From contig JAVKMO010000007.1 in the NCBI GenBank assembly GCA_031539345.1, positions 124,001 to 188,000 on the forward strand: a DNA stretch of 64,000 nt, written 5' to 3'. A program made the position numbers and the translations under genes. Source of the DNA: JAVKMO01 sp031539345. Its GTDB lineage: Bacteria; Bacteroidota; Bacteroidia; Chitinophagales; Chitinophagaceae. Position 1 is the first letter of the stretch; each line of letters opens with the position of its first letter. Below, in pieces: positions 1 to 7,100 of the stretch. The notes under the pieces are model-generated. The model did not search any database. It saw nothing but the letters and a program-made list of their open reading frames with translations, and had not been told where the DNA came from.

Positions 1-630
1 AAAATGTATGATGAAAAAAAGTTAGATAACGTATTGAAATTATTACGACAACATCAGGTCATTTTAATTGCCGACGAAGTGATGACAGGCTGGGGACGAA
101 CAGGCAGATTATTTGCAAGCGATTATCTCGAAACTCGTGCTGATATTATCTGTTTGTCAAAAGGGCTTACAGGAGGATTTTTACCTTTAGGATTAACGCT
201 TTGTACGCACAACATTTATGACTCTTTTAAAAGCACAGGAAAAACGTTTTATCACGGACATTCATTTACTGCAAACCCAATTTCATGTGCTTGTGCAAAC
301 GCCTCAATTGAACTATTACTCAACGCAAAAACACAAAAATCCATCAACTCAATCAGCCAACAACACAAAGCATTTGTACAGCAATTAAAAAAAATACCCA
401 ATATTTTTAATGCCCGAAGCAAGGGAACAATTGTAGCCTTTGAATGGAAGACAGAAAACGCCGCATACAATTTATTCGATGCAAAAAAAATCACAGATTA
501 TTTTTTAAAATGCGGTATTTTTTTACGCCCACTTGGAAACACAATCTATGTAATGCCGCCTTATTGTATTTCTAAAAAAGAACTTCGTCATGTGTACACA
601 CACCTTATCACCTTTATCAAGTCTTTTTAA
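1..630 (+). CDS. bioA: Adenosylmethionine-8-amino-7-oxononanoate aminotransferase, C-terminal part (cut by window edge)
   Basis: C-terminal half (about 209 residues) of a class III PLP-dependent aminotransferase; the reading frame is open to base 1, so the start lies outside the window and the ATG at 4 is internal. BioA makes 7,8-diaminopelargonate in biotin synthesis using S-adenosylmethionine as amino donor. Visible: the PLP-ring aspartate in ADEVMTGWGRTGR, the Schiff-base lysine in LSKGLTGGFLPL, and the HGHSFTANPISCA stretch that is typical of BioA rather than of ornithine or GABA transaminases. Ends in TAA; the next gene starts 143 bases on. A different class III aminotransferase is possible but less likely. 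Confidence 0.82.
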   Translation, partial: KMYDEKKLDNVLKLLRQHQVILIADEVMTGWGRTGRLFASDYLETRADIICLSKGLTGGFLPLGLTLCTHNIYDSFKSTGKTFYHGHSFTANPISCACANASIELLLNAKTQKSINSISQQHKAFVQQLKKIPNIFNARSKGTIVAFEWKTENAAYNLFDAKKITDYFLKCGIFLRPLGNTIYVMPPYCISKKELRHVYTHLITFIKSF

Positions 631-772
631 TAAAGTGTTAAATGATACACTCCTGCCTGTTTTTACAAATATTAAAACCTTAATTTGTACAATTGGTGAA
701 GCCTTAAACTCATTCAATCATCGACTTTAACATTCTTTTTGAACCTCATTTTTTCAGTTTTCATTTTACTCC

Positions 773-1966
773 ATGAACAAGAAAATTATTCTCTTTACAA
801 TTTTACTTGCAAGTTTTTCTCAAGCTCACTTGCAAACAATAAATGAAAATTTGGTTGCAAGTTTTCCCAAAACCAAAAATTATTATACCACACGACCAGG
901 CAATTTATTTTTACTCATTCCCCCAGATTCCCGTACAGCAGGAATGGGAAATGCTGGTATAGCGAGTATGCCAGACGTTACCGCTATTTTTTACAATCCA
1001 GCAAAATTGACATTTGTCAATGAAGACATTGGACTCCATGCTTCTTACACGCCTTGGTTTACAGCAGTTGGGGCACAAGGAATGTTTATTTTTAGTGGAG
1101 GCGGTTATTACAAAAACAAATACAATGCATTCTCTTTAAGTACTCGTTTTTTTCAATACTCTCAAGCAACAGATGTTGTACTCAGTTCAAATGCAGTATA
1201 TGAAAGGTTATCTATTAAACCTTATGAATTTGAAATTGATTTAAGTTATGCACGAAGATTAGCGAAAGGATTGTCGTTAGGAATTACAGGAAAAACATTT
1301 TCTTCTAACATTCAAAACGTAAGTACACAAGGCTATAAAGCAGCAACTGGTTTTTTAAGCGATATCAGTTTGTTTTATGAACAGAATGTAAACTATAGAG
1401 AATATAATCGCTTAGGGTTGTATAGCGGAAAAGATTATTACAATTTTGGTTATGACAAATTGTACGCTGGTGTAACACTTTCAAATGCAGGTGCAAGACT
1501 ATTTTATTCAGACACGAGTAATCTAAACGGCGAACTGTCGCCTACAAGTTTAAATTTTGGCGTTGGCTATATGAAAATTATTAACGAGTTAAATAAATTT
1601 GTTCTTACTGCCGAAGTCAATAAACTATTAGTGCCGTCTGTTATCGATTCTGCGACAAAAGCCGACTTATATAAACAAAATGTTCTTGCTGCATGGGGAC
1701 AATCATTTGGTCCAGAAAGTATTATTAATACAATCACTTTCAATATTGGTGGCGAATATTGGTACAATAATTTATTTGCATTGAGAGCAGGTTACAGCAG
1801 ACGTTTTGAAACAAAAGCGATAACAGGATTAACAGCAGGCATGAGCTTACGCTTTTATATTGGCTCTATAGACTTGGCTTATTTTGTTCCTCTTAACGAA
1901 CAAACGAGCAATTTCCATCCGTTATCAAATACATTGAGATTTGGAATGTCGTTTTATTTCAAATAA
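773..1966 (+). CDS. porV: PorV-like type IX secretion outer membrane protein
   Basis: 397 residues with a Sec signal peptide (about residues 1-20, hydrophobic core ILFTILLASF). The segment around residues 45-75 (PPDSRTAGMGNAGIASMPD then YNPAKL) is the conserved N-terminal block of the PorV/LptO family, followed by alternating beta strands rich in Tyr/Phe/Gly and a C-terminal strand ending FGMSFYFK, as in outer membrane beta-barrels. PorV is the shuttle that hands T9SS cargo to the attachment complex. Other T9SS genes are not adjacent; a PorP/SprF protein is found at 20025. The family assignment is firm; the role as the sole PorV is inferred. Confidence 0.83.
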   Translation: MNKKIILFTILLASFSQAHLQTINENLVASFPKTKNYYTTRPGNLFLLIPPDSRTAGMGNAGIASMPDVTAIFYNPAKLTFVNEDIGLHASYTPWFTAVGAQGMFIFSGGGYYKNKYNAFSLSTRFFQYSQATDVVLSSNAVYERLSIKPYEFEIDLSYARRLAKGLSLGITGKTFSSNIQNVSTQGYKAATGFLSDISLFYEQNVNYREYNRLGLYSGKDYYNFGYDKLYAGVTLSNAGARLFYSDTSNLNGELSPTSLNFGVGYMKIINELNKFVLTAEVNKLLVPSVIDSATKADLYKQNVLAAWGQSFGPESIINTITFNIGGEYWYNNLFALRAGYSRRFETKAITGLTAGMSLRFYIGSIDLAYFVPLNEQTSNFHPLSNTLRFGMSFYFK

Positions 1967-2014
1967 CGTTAAATCCTCATTGCATACATCGTTCTGCTAT
2001 ATGCATAAAATACG

Positions 2015-2051
2015 ATGAAAGCCATTTAAGATTCATGCAAATGGCTTTCAT
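2015..2051. terminator. Perfect 13-bp inverted repeat between convergent porV and lipB
   Basis: Arms 2015-2027 and 2039-2051 are perfectly complementary (ATGAAAGCCATTT / AAATGGCTTTCAT) with an 11-base loop. The right arm lies inside the last codons of lipB and the left arm covers its stop codon. There is no long T-run, so it may act as a bidirectional transcription end or an mRNA 3' stem. Position between two convergent genes supports that role. Confidence 0.5.
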
Positions 2052-2727
2052 AAACAAGGTTAAATACCACCTTAAACTCTTGTAAAAGCATCTTTTTGAT
2101 ATAATCCATATCAATATATTTATTCATCTCTACTTGTAGAGATGTTGTTTTTTTATTGGCAATTCCGCAAGGAATAATGTCATTAAAATAAGACAAATCA
2201 GTATTAATATTAAATGCTAATCCGTGCATCGTTATCCATCTGCTACAACGCACCCCAATAGCACAAATTTTTCTTTCTTTTTCTGGCATTCCCACATCTA
2301 ACCAAACGCCAGTTTGCCCTTTACTCCTCATGCCTATAAGCCCAAAATATTTAAGAGTTCGGATAACAACTTCTTCTAAATTACGAATGTACAAACCAAT
2401 ATCTGGCTTGTGTGCTTCTAGGTCAAAAAGCGGATAGGCAACCAATTGTTCGCGACCGTGAAATGTTACATCACCGCCTCTATTAGAATGAAAAAACTGA
2501 ACATCGCGTTCTTGCATCATTGCTTGCGAAATAAGCAGATTACTTTCATTACCGCTTTTTCCAATGGTATAAACTGGGGGGTGTTCACAAAAAAATAAAT
2601 TGTCTTGCAAACAAGGTTGCTGTGTTTGGGCTTTTTCTTCAATCATTTGTTTGAGTCTTTGCTCTTGCAAGCCCCATACAATTTGATAATCCATCAAACC
2701 CAAATCTTTATACACACATGGACGCAT
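2026..2727 (-). CDS. lipB: Octanoyl-[acyl carrier protein]:protein octanoyltransferase
   Basis: LipB moves the octanoyl group from acyl carrier protein to lipoyl domains, the first step of lipoate assembly. The 233-residue length fits. Motifs: RGGDVTFHG at about 83-91, the catalytic lysine K153 in RKICAIGVR, and the catalytic cysteine C187 in IIPCGI. A recipient lipoyl domain is encoded nearby (E2 at 14387-15814). The start ATG at 2727 lies 20 bases inside the end of the upstream MATE gene, so the two are probably co-transcribed. The stop codon sits in a 13-bp inverted repeat. Confidence 0.93.
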   Translation of the reverse strand: MRPCVYKDLGLMDYQIVWGLQEQRLKQMIEEKAQTQQPCLQDNLFFCEHPPVYTIGKSGNESNLLISQAMMQERDVQFFHSNRGGDVTFHGREQLVAYPLFDLEAHKPDIGLYIRNLEEVVIRTLKYFGLIGMRSKGQTGVWLDVGMPEKERKICAIGVRCSRWITMHGLAFNINTDLSYFNDIIPCGIANKKTTSLQVEMNKYIDMDYIKKMLLQEFKVVFNLVYESHLHES

Positions 2728-4063
2728 TTTTTTTCCATTTTAAAAAATACAAAAATGACAACACACTCATACTCACCCAATAAATAATTTCTGATGCCCA
2801 TGCCCAACTGAGCGAACGATACGTAGGAACAGTATAAAAAATATACGCCAAATAAATACTAACAGCAATCATTTCAATGTATAAATTGATTTTTGTATTG
2901 CCTAAGCCAATAATCGTGTTTAACAAAACAGAGCCAATACTCATGGCAATAACGGCAATTAAAATGATGAGTAAAGGCTGTTGAGCATCTCGAATAAAAG
3001 TTGCGTCGTTTGTAAATTGTTGCAAAATAAAGGTTCTGAAAAAATAGACCGTTATCGAAAAAAATAACCCCGCAAGAAAAGCAACAGTTAGTATTTTTTT
3101 TAAGGCTATTATCATTTCTTCTTTTTTGTTTTGTCCGATTAAGTTATTGACAATCGTATTGGCTGTTTGTCCCATTGCCCAAGGTAGTACGCCAAAAGTC
3201 ATAATCAAAACACGTAAAATGCCAGAAATTGCAAGCTCTCTTTTGCCCACATTTTCAATGAGAATAAAAAAGATTTGCCAACTGACAACAGCAAATAAAA
3301 ACTGCATAATCAACGGTAGTGAAGTGTAAAATAGATGTTTGAAAATTTTCACATTGACATTAAAACCATATTTTAAGGGAAGAACTTTTTTGATCGAAAA
3401 CTGAATCAACAACAAGCTCATTCCATAGCCAATTGCTTCTGCAAAAATTGATGCAATAGCAGCCCCTTGTATGCCTAAAGCGGGAAAATAAAATTGTCCA
3501 AAAATAAGTGCATAGTCTAAAAAAATATTCACAAGCGTTTCTACAATACTCGTAACAATTAACAAGTGGGCTTTATTCGCATTGATAAATAAAGCATTGC
3601 GAGACAGATATAAATACAAAAATGGCAAGCCCCAAATTCTGATTTGAATAAAAGGAATGGCAATGTTTAAAATTTCTTGATTGACAATGACTAAGCGTAA
3701 GATAGGTTCTAAAAAAATAAACGTAAACAAAATGCCAAAGACCGAAAAGAGTAAGCCAAACGTGTTTCCGTTATTAAAATATTGTTCAAACGAACGATAA
3801 TTAGAAGCCCCTGCGTATTGAGCCATTAACATTTGTAATCCTGCATTAAACCCAATGCCAATGACGGCAAAAATCAAATAATAAACAGACACAATGGTAT
3901 AACTCGCCAAATGCAATTCACCCATTTTACTAATAAAATAGCTATTGGTAAAGGCGTTAATTTGAGGAATAAAAAAAGAGAAAACAATAGGAAAAAAAAG
4001 TATTCCTATTTGCTTGTAAGTTGCTTGCAACACCAAATGATTGGACGGAGAATTTGTGGTCAT
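2708..4063 (-). CDS. MATE family efflux transporter
   Basis: 451 residues with about 12 hydrophobic membrane segments, organised as two similar halves as in multidrug and toxic compound extrusion transporters (MATE/MatE fold, Na+ or H+ driven). Family-like features include QINAFTNSYFISKMGELHLASYT near the N-terminus and the repeated pattern (GQTANTIVNNLIGQ) in the second half. The substrate cannot be told from sequence. It overlaps lipB by 20 bases at its 3' end and follows the exported protein at 4082-4744 by 18 bases, so the three form one transcription unit. Confidence 0.85.
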   Translation of the reverse strand: MTTNSPSNHLVLQATYKQIGILFFPIVFSFFIPQINAFTNSYFISKMGELHLASYTIVSVYYLIFAVIGIGFNAGLQMLMAQYAGASNYRSFEQYFNNGNTFGLLFSVFGILFTFIFLEPILRLVIVNQEILNIAIPFIQIRIWGLPFLYLYLSRNALFINANKAHLLIVTSIVETLVNIFLDYALIFGQFYFPALGIQGAAIASIFAEAIGYGMSLLLIQFSIKKVLPLKYGFNVNVKIFKHLFYTSLPLIMQFLFAVVSWQIFFILIENVGKRELAISGILRVLIMTFGVLPWAMGQTANTIVNNLIGQNKKEEMIIALKKILTVAFLAGLFFSITVYFFRTFILQQFTNDATFIRDAQQPLLIILIAVIAMSIGSVLLNTIIGLGNTKINLYIEMIAVSIYLAYIFYTVPTYRSLSWAWASEIIYWVSMSVLSFLYFLKWKKNASMCV

Positions 4064-4081
4064 ACCAATTCTATGCCTTGC

Positions 4082-4744
4082 TTATTTAAATTCACCACTC
4101 TTCCAAGATTTAATAAATTGTTTCCACGCACTTGGGTTTAATACTTGGAGCAAATTGACCCCCGGTGCTACGCCCCCTGTAACAGGCTGTTGTAGAGAAT
4201 TGCGAATATTTTGACCAAAAGCCTCTTTTGCATCTGGTGATAATGCAGACATTAATAAAGCCCGTTCAAGTGATTGTGCATTGTGTTGTGCACTTTGTAT
4301 AAGTGCTGTATTCACATCTTTAAAAGCAATAAAATCACGTTCAAATTGCTCACGAGAAGGGCGTGGAGTAATAATCGCAACAGGCAAAGTAATCGTATCG
4401 TGTTGCATCACTTGAACTGCACTCAACAAGTTGCCTTTAATGTCTTTAGGAATGACCATCAATTTTGGAGCAAATCCAATACACGTAAATTTTAACGTAT
4501 CTCCTTTATACAAAACAATAGAATAGACACCCTGCTGGTTAGAAATTGTGCCACGATTTGTACGCAACACCTGCACATTTACATTAGGCAACAATAAAAG
4601 TTCTTTTCCTTCACCACTTGTTACAACGCCATACACTTGAACAATACTGTCTTTAATGGTTTCAAATTGTCCAAACACTTGAGATTGAAATACGCAAAGA
4701 CTAAAAAAGATGATAGCTATTTTTTTCACGGATTTTTTTTTCAA
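4082..4744 (-). CDS. Exported protein with carboxypeptidase-regulatory-like domain
   Basis: 220 residues. A signal peptide (hydrophobic IAIIFFSLCVF, then FGQ) is followed at about residues 35-110 by a beta-sandwich of the CarboxypepD_reg-like type (VYGVVTSGEGKELLLLPNVNV, TISNQQGVYSI, TLKFTCIGF), a domain common at the N-terminus of TonB-dependent receptors but here free-standing. The C-terminal 100 residues are Gln/Ala-rich and unrecognised. No ATG start is available: the frame opens with TTG at 4744 and GTG at 4729, either of which keeps the signal peptide. Probably periplasmic or outer-membrane associated; function unknown. Confidence 0.7.
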   Translation of the reverse strand: MKKKSVKKIAIIFFSLCVFQSQVFGQFETIKDSIVQVYGVVTSGEGKELLLLPNVNVQVLRTNRGTISNQQGVYSIVLYKGDTLKFTCIGFAPKLMVIPKDIKGNLLSAVQVMQHDTITLPVAIITPRPSREQFERDFIAFKDVNTALIQSAQHNAQSLERALLMSALSPDAKEAFGQNIRNSLQQPVTGGVAPGVNLLQVLNPSAWKQFIKSWKSGEFK

Positions 4745-4821
4745 AGCTAATTTTTAAATGCTCAAAGCAATGCTTCAATTTTATCTTTTTTCGTTTGATT
4801 GATCATTTTACGCTTTTGTAT

Positions 4822-4863
4822 TTACCGTGAAAATTTGCATAGATATATAAAAATTCACGGTAA
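4822..4863. repeat. 10-bp inverted repeat with 22-base loop upstream of the 4082-4744 gene
   Basis: TTACCGTGAA at 4822-4831 and TTCACGGTAA at 4854-4863 are perfect inverted copies. The element lies about 80 bases upstream of the TTG/GTG start of the minus-strand exported protein. It could be an operator for that operon, a weak hairpin, or a remnant of a mobile element; the sequence alone does not decide. Confidence 0.5.
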
Positions 4864-5042
4864 GTTTTTGTCATTATTTTTAACACCTTGACGTTGTTCA
4901 GTATGATCACGTGGCAGAAAACTAAAAAACAAATGATTTGGTATCATTGTATTGTACTTATCAACTCCTTGCTTATGACCAACATTGAAAAAACACTTGC
5001 AAAGATTGCAGCATATCAAAAAACATTTGAGTAAAACATCCT

Positions 5043-5117
5043 GTGCCGTGTCAGGTGTTTTCACCTGACACATTGATTAAACTAACTAACATCAGGTGAA
5101 AACACCTGACATGGCAC
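5043..5117. repeat. Nested palindromic (BIME-like) element, copy 1
   Basis: A 75-bp element built of two hairpins in inverted orientation. The left hairpin is TGTCAGGTG-TTTT-CACCTGACA and the right is TCAGGTG-AAAA-CACCTGA, joined by a spacer containing GATTAAACTAACTAAC; the outer ends GTGCC and GGCAC also pair, so the whole can fold as one long stem. This is the geometry of REP pairs (bacterial interspersed mosaic elements). Copy 2 lies at 5569-5642 in the same orientation with a few base differences. No RAYT transposase or other mobilising gene is visible. Confidence 0.85.
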
Positions 5118-5399
5118 GTTAAAGTTGACAATACAGAATTTATTGAGACAACAACCGAAGCCATTGACCTTGCTTCAGAATACATTGCTGAAAAAGTAGT
5201 TGGCAAAACCAGTTTCGCTGACTGTTTGCACATTGCACTGGCAACAATAAATCGTGCAGACTTTTTAATTAGTTGGAATTTCAAACACATCGTCAACGTC
5301 GAAAGAATTAGGGGTTACAACTCAATTAACATTAAAAACGGTTACAAACAATTAAAAATACGTTCACTAAGAGAATTTAAAAAATATGAAAACGAATGA
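5118..5399 (+). pseudogene. PIN-domain (VapC-like) toxin, 3' fragment
   Basis: The frame 5118-5399 encodes about 93 residues that read as the C-terminal two thirds of a PIN-domain ribonuclease toxin: AIDLASEYI, then VGKTSFADCLHIALATINRADFLISWNFKHIVN, then RIRGYNSINI near the end. The acidic residue of FADCLHIA is one of the metal ligands. The N-terminal part with the first catalytic aspartate is missing: upstream the frame runs straight into the nested palindrome and meets a TGA at 5097-5099, with no ATG, GTG or TTG start in between. It is therefore a 5'-truncated relic, broken at the repeat boundary. The 3' end overlaps the small ORF at 5386 by 14 bases. Confidence 0.75.
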
Positions 5400-5538
5400 A
5401 AAACAATTTGACGCTGTAAATTTTATGCGTCAACAACGGGACCATTTGAGTAAAAAGTTATCTAAGATGACTAAAACAGAAATTTTAGAATACTTTAAAA
5501 ACCGCAAGACTGAAACAACAATAAAGCCCTGTGCATAA
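5386..5538 (+). CDS. Small protein, putative antitoxin partner of the truncated PIN toxin
   Basis: A 50-residue ORF beginning with ATG at 5386 inside the end of the PIN fragment (14-base overlap, the usual layout of coupled toxin-antitoxin genes). It is charged and helical-looking (FDAVNFMRQQRDHLSKKLSKM, then KTEILEYFKN), which resembles short proteins found next to PIN genes in Bacteroidota, though no DNA-binding motif can be named. It looks intact and is followed by a good terminator, so it may be the original end of a toxin-antitoxin operon. Whether it is still expressed is uncertain because the upstream promoter region seems to be lost. Confidence 0.6.
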   Translation: MKTNEKQFDAVNFMRQQRDHLSKKLSKMTKTEILEYFKNRKTETTIKPCA

Positions 5539-5541
5539 GAG

Positions 5542-5568
5542 TGCCTACCCAAAAGGCAGGGTTTTTTT
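5542..5568 (+). terminator. Rho-independent terminator after the PIN/antitoxin remnant
   Basis: TGCCT at 5542-5546 pairs with AGGCA at 5554-5558 around a short loop, then GGG and seven Ts (5562-5568). A longer pairing of upstream CCCTG (5527-5531) with CAGGG is also possible. It lies three bases after the stop codon of the small ORF and immediately before nested-palindrome copy 2. Confidence 0.7.
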
Positions 5569-5642
5569 GTGCCACGTCAGGTGTTTTCACCTGACAAATT
5601 GATTAAACTAACTAACATCAGGTGAAAACACCTGACGTGGCG
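5569..5642. repeat. Nested palindromic (BIME-like) element, copy 2
   Basis: Second copy of the element at 5043-5117, same orientation, 526 bases downstream. Outer arms GCCACGTCAGGTG and CACCTGACGTGGC pair perfectly; inner hairpins and the GATTAAACTAACTAAC spacer are conserved. The left end directly abuts the terminator T-run. Together the two copies bracket the toxin fragment and the small ORF. Confidence 0.85.
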
Positions 5643-5749
5643 ATTAAAAATGCTTTGCAATAAATTATTTTCTCGCTAATCAACCCCCTTTACTTAAAAA
5701 TAGTTTTGCAATGGTCTCACTTTGATTACAAGGGAGATAATGATTAATG

Positions 5750-5780
5750 AACAATGGAGAATTTTCAATTCTCCATTGTT
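5750..5780. repeat. Perfect 14-bp hairpin
   Basis: AACAATGGAGAATT (5750-5763), three-base loop, AATTCTCCATTGTT (5767-5780). No T-run follows, so it is more likely an interspersed palindrome than a terminator. Confidence 0.7.
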
Positions 5781-5802
5781 ACAAGATTGATGCGTAGATA
5801 AA

Positions 5803-5833
5803 CGATGAACGGAGCGCCGCAACTTGGCTTCAT
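5803..5833. repeat. Interspersed 31-bp repeat, copy A
   Basis: CGATGAACGGAGCG, one variable base, CGCAACTTGGCTT, then a variable base and AT. The same string occurs at 45336-45366 with only two differences. Both copies are intergenic and in the same orientation. Confidence 0.7.
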
Positions 5834-5974
5834 CAGGGCCTTGGGTTGGAGACCAAATTTTTCTTTCATCTGCCTTTTGTGGGAAAGGTTTTTCTTGGTA
5901 AGGCAAAAAATAAAATGGAACAGGGCGGTACTTTTTATGCGTATTGAGTTACACTTTTTCAAGTGAAAATATCG

Positions 5975-5995
5975 GTTAGCTTCGGCTGACTTTTT
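5975..5995 (+). terminator. UUCG-tetraloop hairpin followed by T-run
   Basis: GTTAGC, loop TTCG, GCTGAC (one G-T pair), then TTTTT. The cUUCGg loop is exceptionally stable in RNA. It lies 45 bases before the nuoG start, so it could end upstream transcription or sit in the nuo leader. Confidence 0.4.
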
Positions 5996-6039
5996 AGGCT
6001 TTTTCATATTGGCTTTTTCTACACAACAATTTCTTGACT

Positions 6040-7071
6040 ATGGCAGAAACAACAACTCCTACTATCAAGGTAACCATTGATAATATTACAATTGACGTGC
6101 CTCAAGGTACGAGTATTTTAGAGGCTGCGAGAAAAATTGGCGGAGAAGTGGCACCACCAACAATGTGCTATTATTCTAAATTAGAAGAGAGTGGTGGAAA
6201 ATGCAGAACGTGTTTGGTTGAGGTTGCACAAGGTTCTTCAGCAGACCCAAGACCAATGCCAAAGCTTGTTGCGAGTTGCAGAACGAACACAATGGACGGC
6301 ATGGTTGTGAAAAATATTACGTCAGAAAAAGTGCGTGAAGCAAGAAAAGGCGTTGTTGAAATGCTACTTATCAATCACCCTTTAGACTGCCCTGTTTGTG
6401 ACCAAGCAGGCGAATGTCATTTGCAAGATTTAAGCTATGAACACGGTGCAGATAGCAGTCGTTATGAATTTGCAAAACGCACTTTTGAACCTGAAGATAT
6501 TGGCGACAAAATTCAATTGCACATGAATCGTTGCATTTTATGTTATCGTTGTACATACGTTGCGGATCAATTGACAGACGGACGCAGCCACGGCATTTTA
6601 GACCGTGGAGAACACGCCAACATCAGCACGCATATTAGCAAAGCAATTGACAATAATTTTAGTGGCAACATGATTGATGTATGCCCTGTTGGTGCATTGA
6701 CAGATAAAACAAATCGTTTTAAAAATAGAGTATGGTTTTTAAAGCCTTTTGATGCACATCGAGATTGTAAAGACTGTTGCGGCAAAGTAACTTTATGGAA
6801 TAGGGGCGATGAAGTATATCGCGTAACTGCACGAAAAGATTTTTATGGCGAAGTCGAAAATTGGATTTGTAATACGTGCAGATTTGACAAAAAGAAAACC
6901 AGCGATTGGACAATAGAAAAACCCACTGACATTAGTCGCCATTCTGTAATTAACCAAAATCACTATCAAGAAATTACCCCAACGCCACATGTATTAAAAA
7001 AAGTATTGAAAGGCGTTGAACCCAAACACCTATTAGACATTCACACCGTGAGTCAGGTGAATACGAAATAA
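6040..7071 (+). CDS. nuoG: NADH-quinone oxidoreductase subunit G, short form
   Basis: 343 residues from the ATG at 6040 (the open frame extends six bases up to a TTG, which is a weaker choice). N-terminal [2Fe-2S] ferredoxin-like domain with cysteines in MCYYSKLEESGGKCRTC and ASCRT; then the His-Cys3 cluster site HPLDCPVCDQAGEC; then a [4Fe-4S] site CILCYRC with a fourth Cys in CPVGAL; then the start of the molybdopterin-type [4Fe-4S] domain (DCKDCC, CNTCRF). The protein ends there, lacking the large molybdopterin-like domain of typical 700-900 residue NuoG. Such short forms are known in Bacteroidota. First gene of the nuoGHIJKLM run. Confidence 0.9.
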   Translation: MAETTTPTIKVTIDNITIDVPQGTSILEAARKIGGEVAPPTMCYYSKLEESGGKCRTCLVEVAQGSSADPRPMPKLVASCRTNTMDGMVVKNITSEKVREARKGVVEMLLINHPLDCPVCDQAGECHLQDLSYEHGADSSRYEFAKRTFEPEDIGDKIQLHMNRCILCYRCTYVADQLTDGRSHGILDRGEHANISTHISKAIDNNFSGNMIDVCPVGALTDKTNRFKNRVWFLKPFDAHRDCKDCCGKVTLWNRGDEVYRVTARKDFYGEVENWICNTCRFDKKKTSDWTIEKPTDISRHSVINQNHYQEITPTPHVLKKVLKGVEPKHLLDIHTVSQVNTK

Positions 7072-7100
7072 ATTTCACTCCACATTTTACAACACAACTT

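Larger units (their letters stand above)
5643..6039. other. Gene-free stretch upstream of nuoG
   Basis: About 400 bases without a convincing gene; minus-strand open frames here lack recognisable protein character. It holds a 14-bp perfect hairpin (5750-5780), an interspersed 31-bp repeat (5803-5833), and a UUCG-loop hairpin (5975-5995). The promoter of the nuo genes should lie in the last part, but no clear Bacteroidota -7/-33 pair stands out. Confidence 0.6.

Noticed and set aside
4855..5073. 72-residue minus-strand open frame
   Set aside because: It begins in the palindrome and shows no protein-like pattern; I considered a transposase fragment but could not support it.
5043..5642. The two palindromes as integron attC sites or CRISPR repeats
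   Set aside because: There is no GTTRRRY-type core, no integrase and no regular spacers; two copies 526 bases apart with internal hairpins fit BIME-type elements better.
5765..6007. 80-residue minus-strand open frame upstream of nuoG
   Set aside because: It runs through the hairpin and interspersed repeat, has no domain character, and would point against the nuo promoter.
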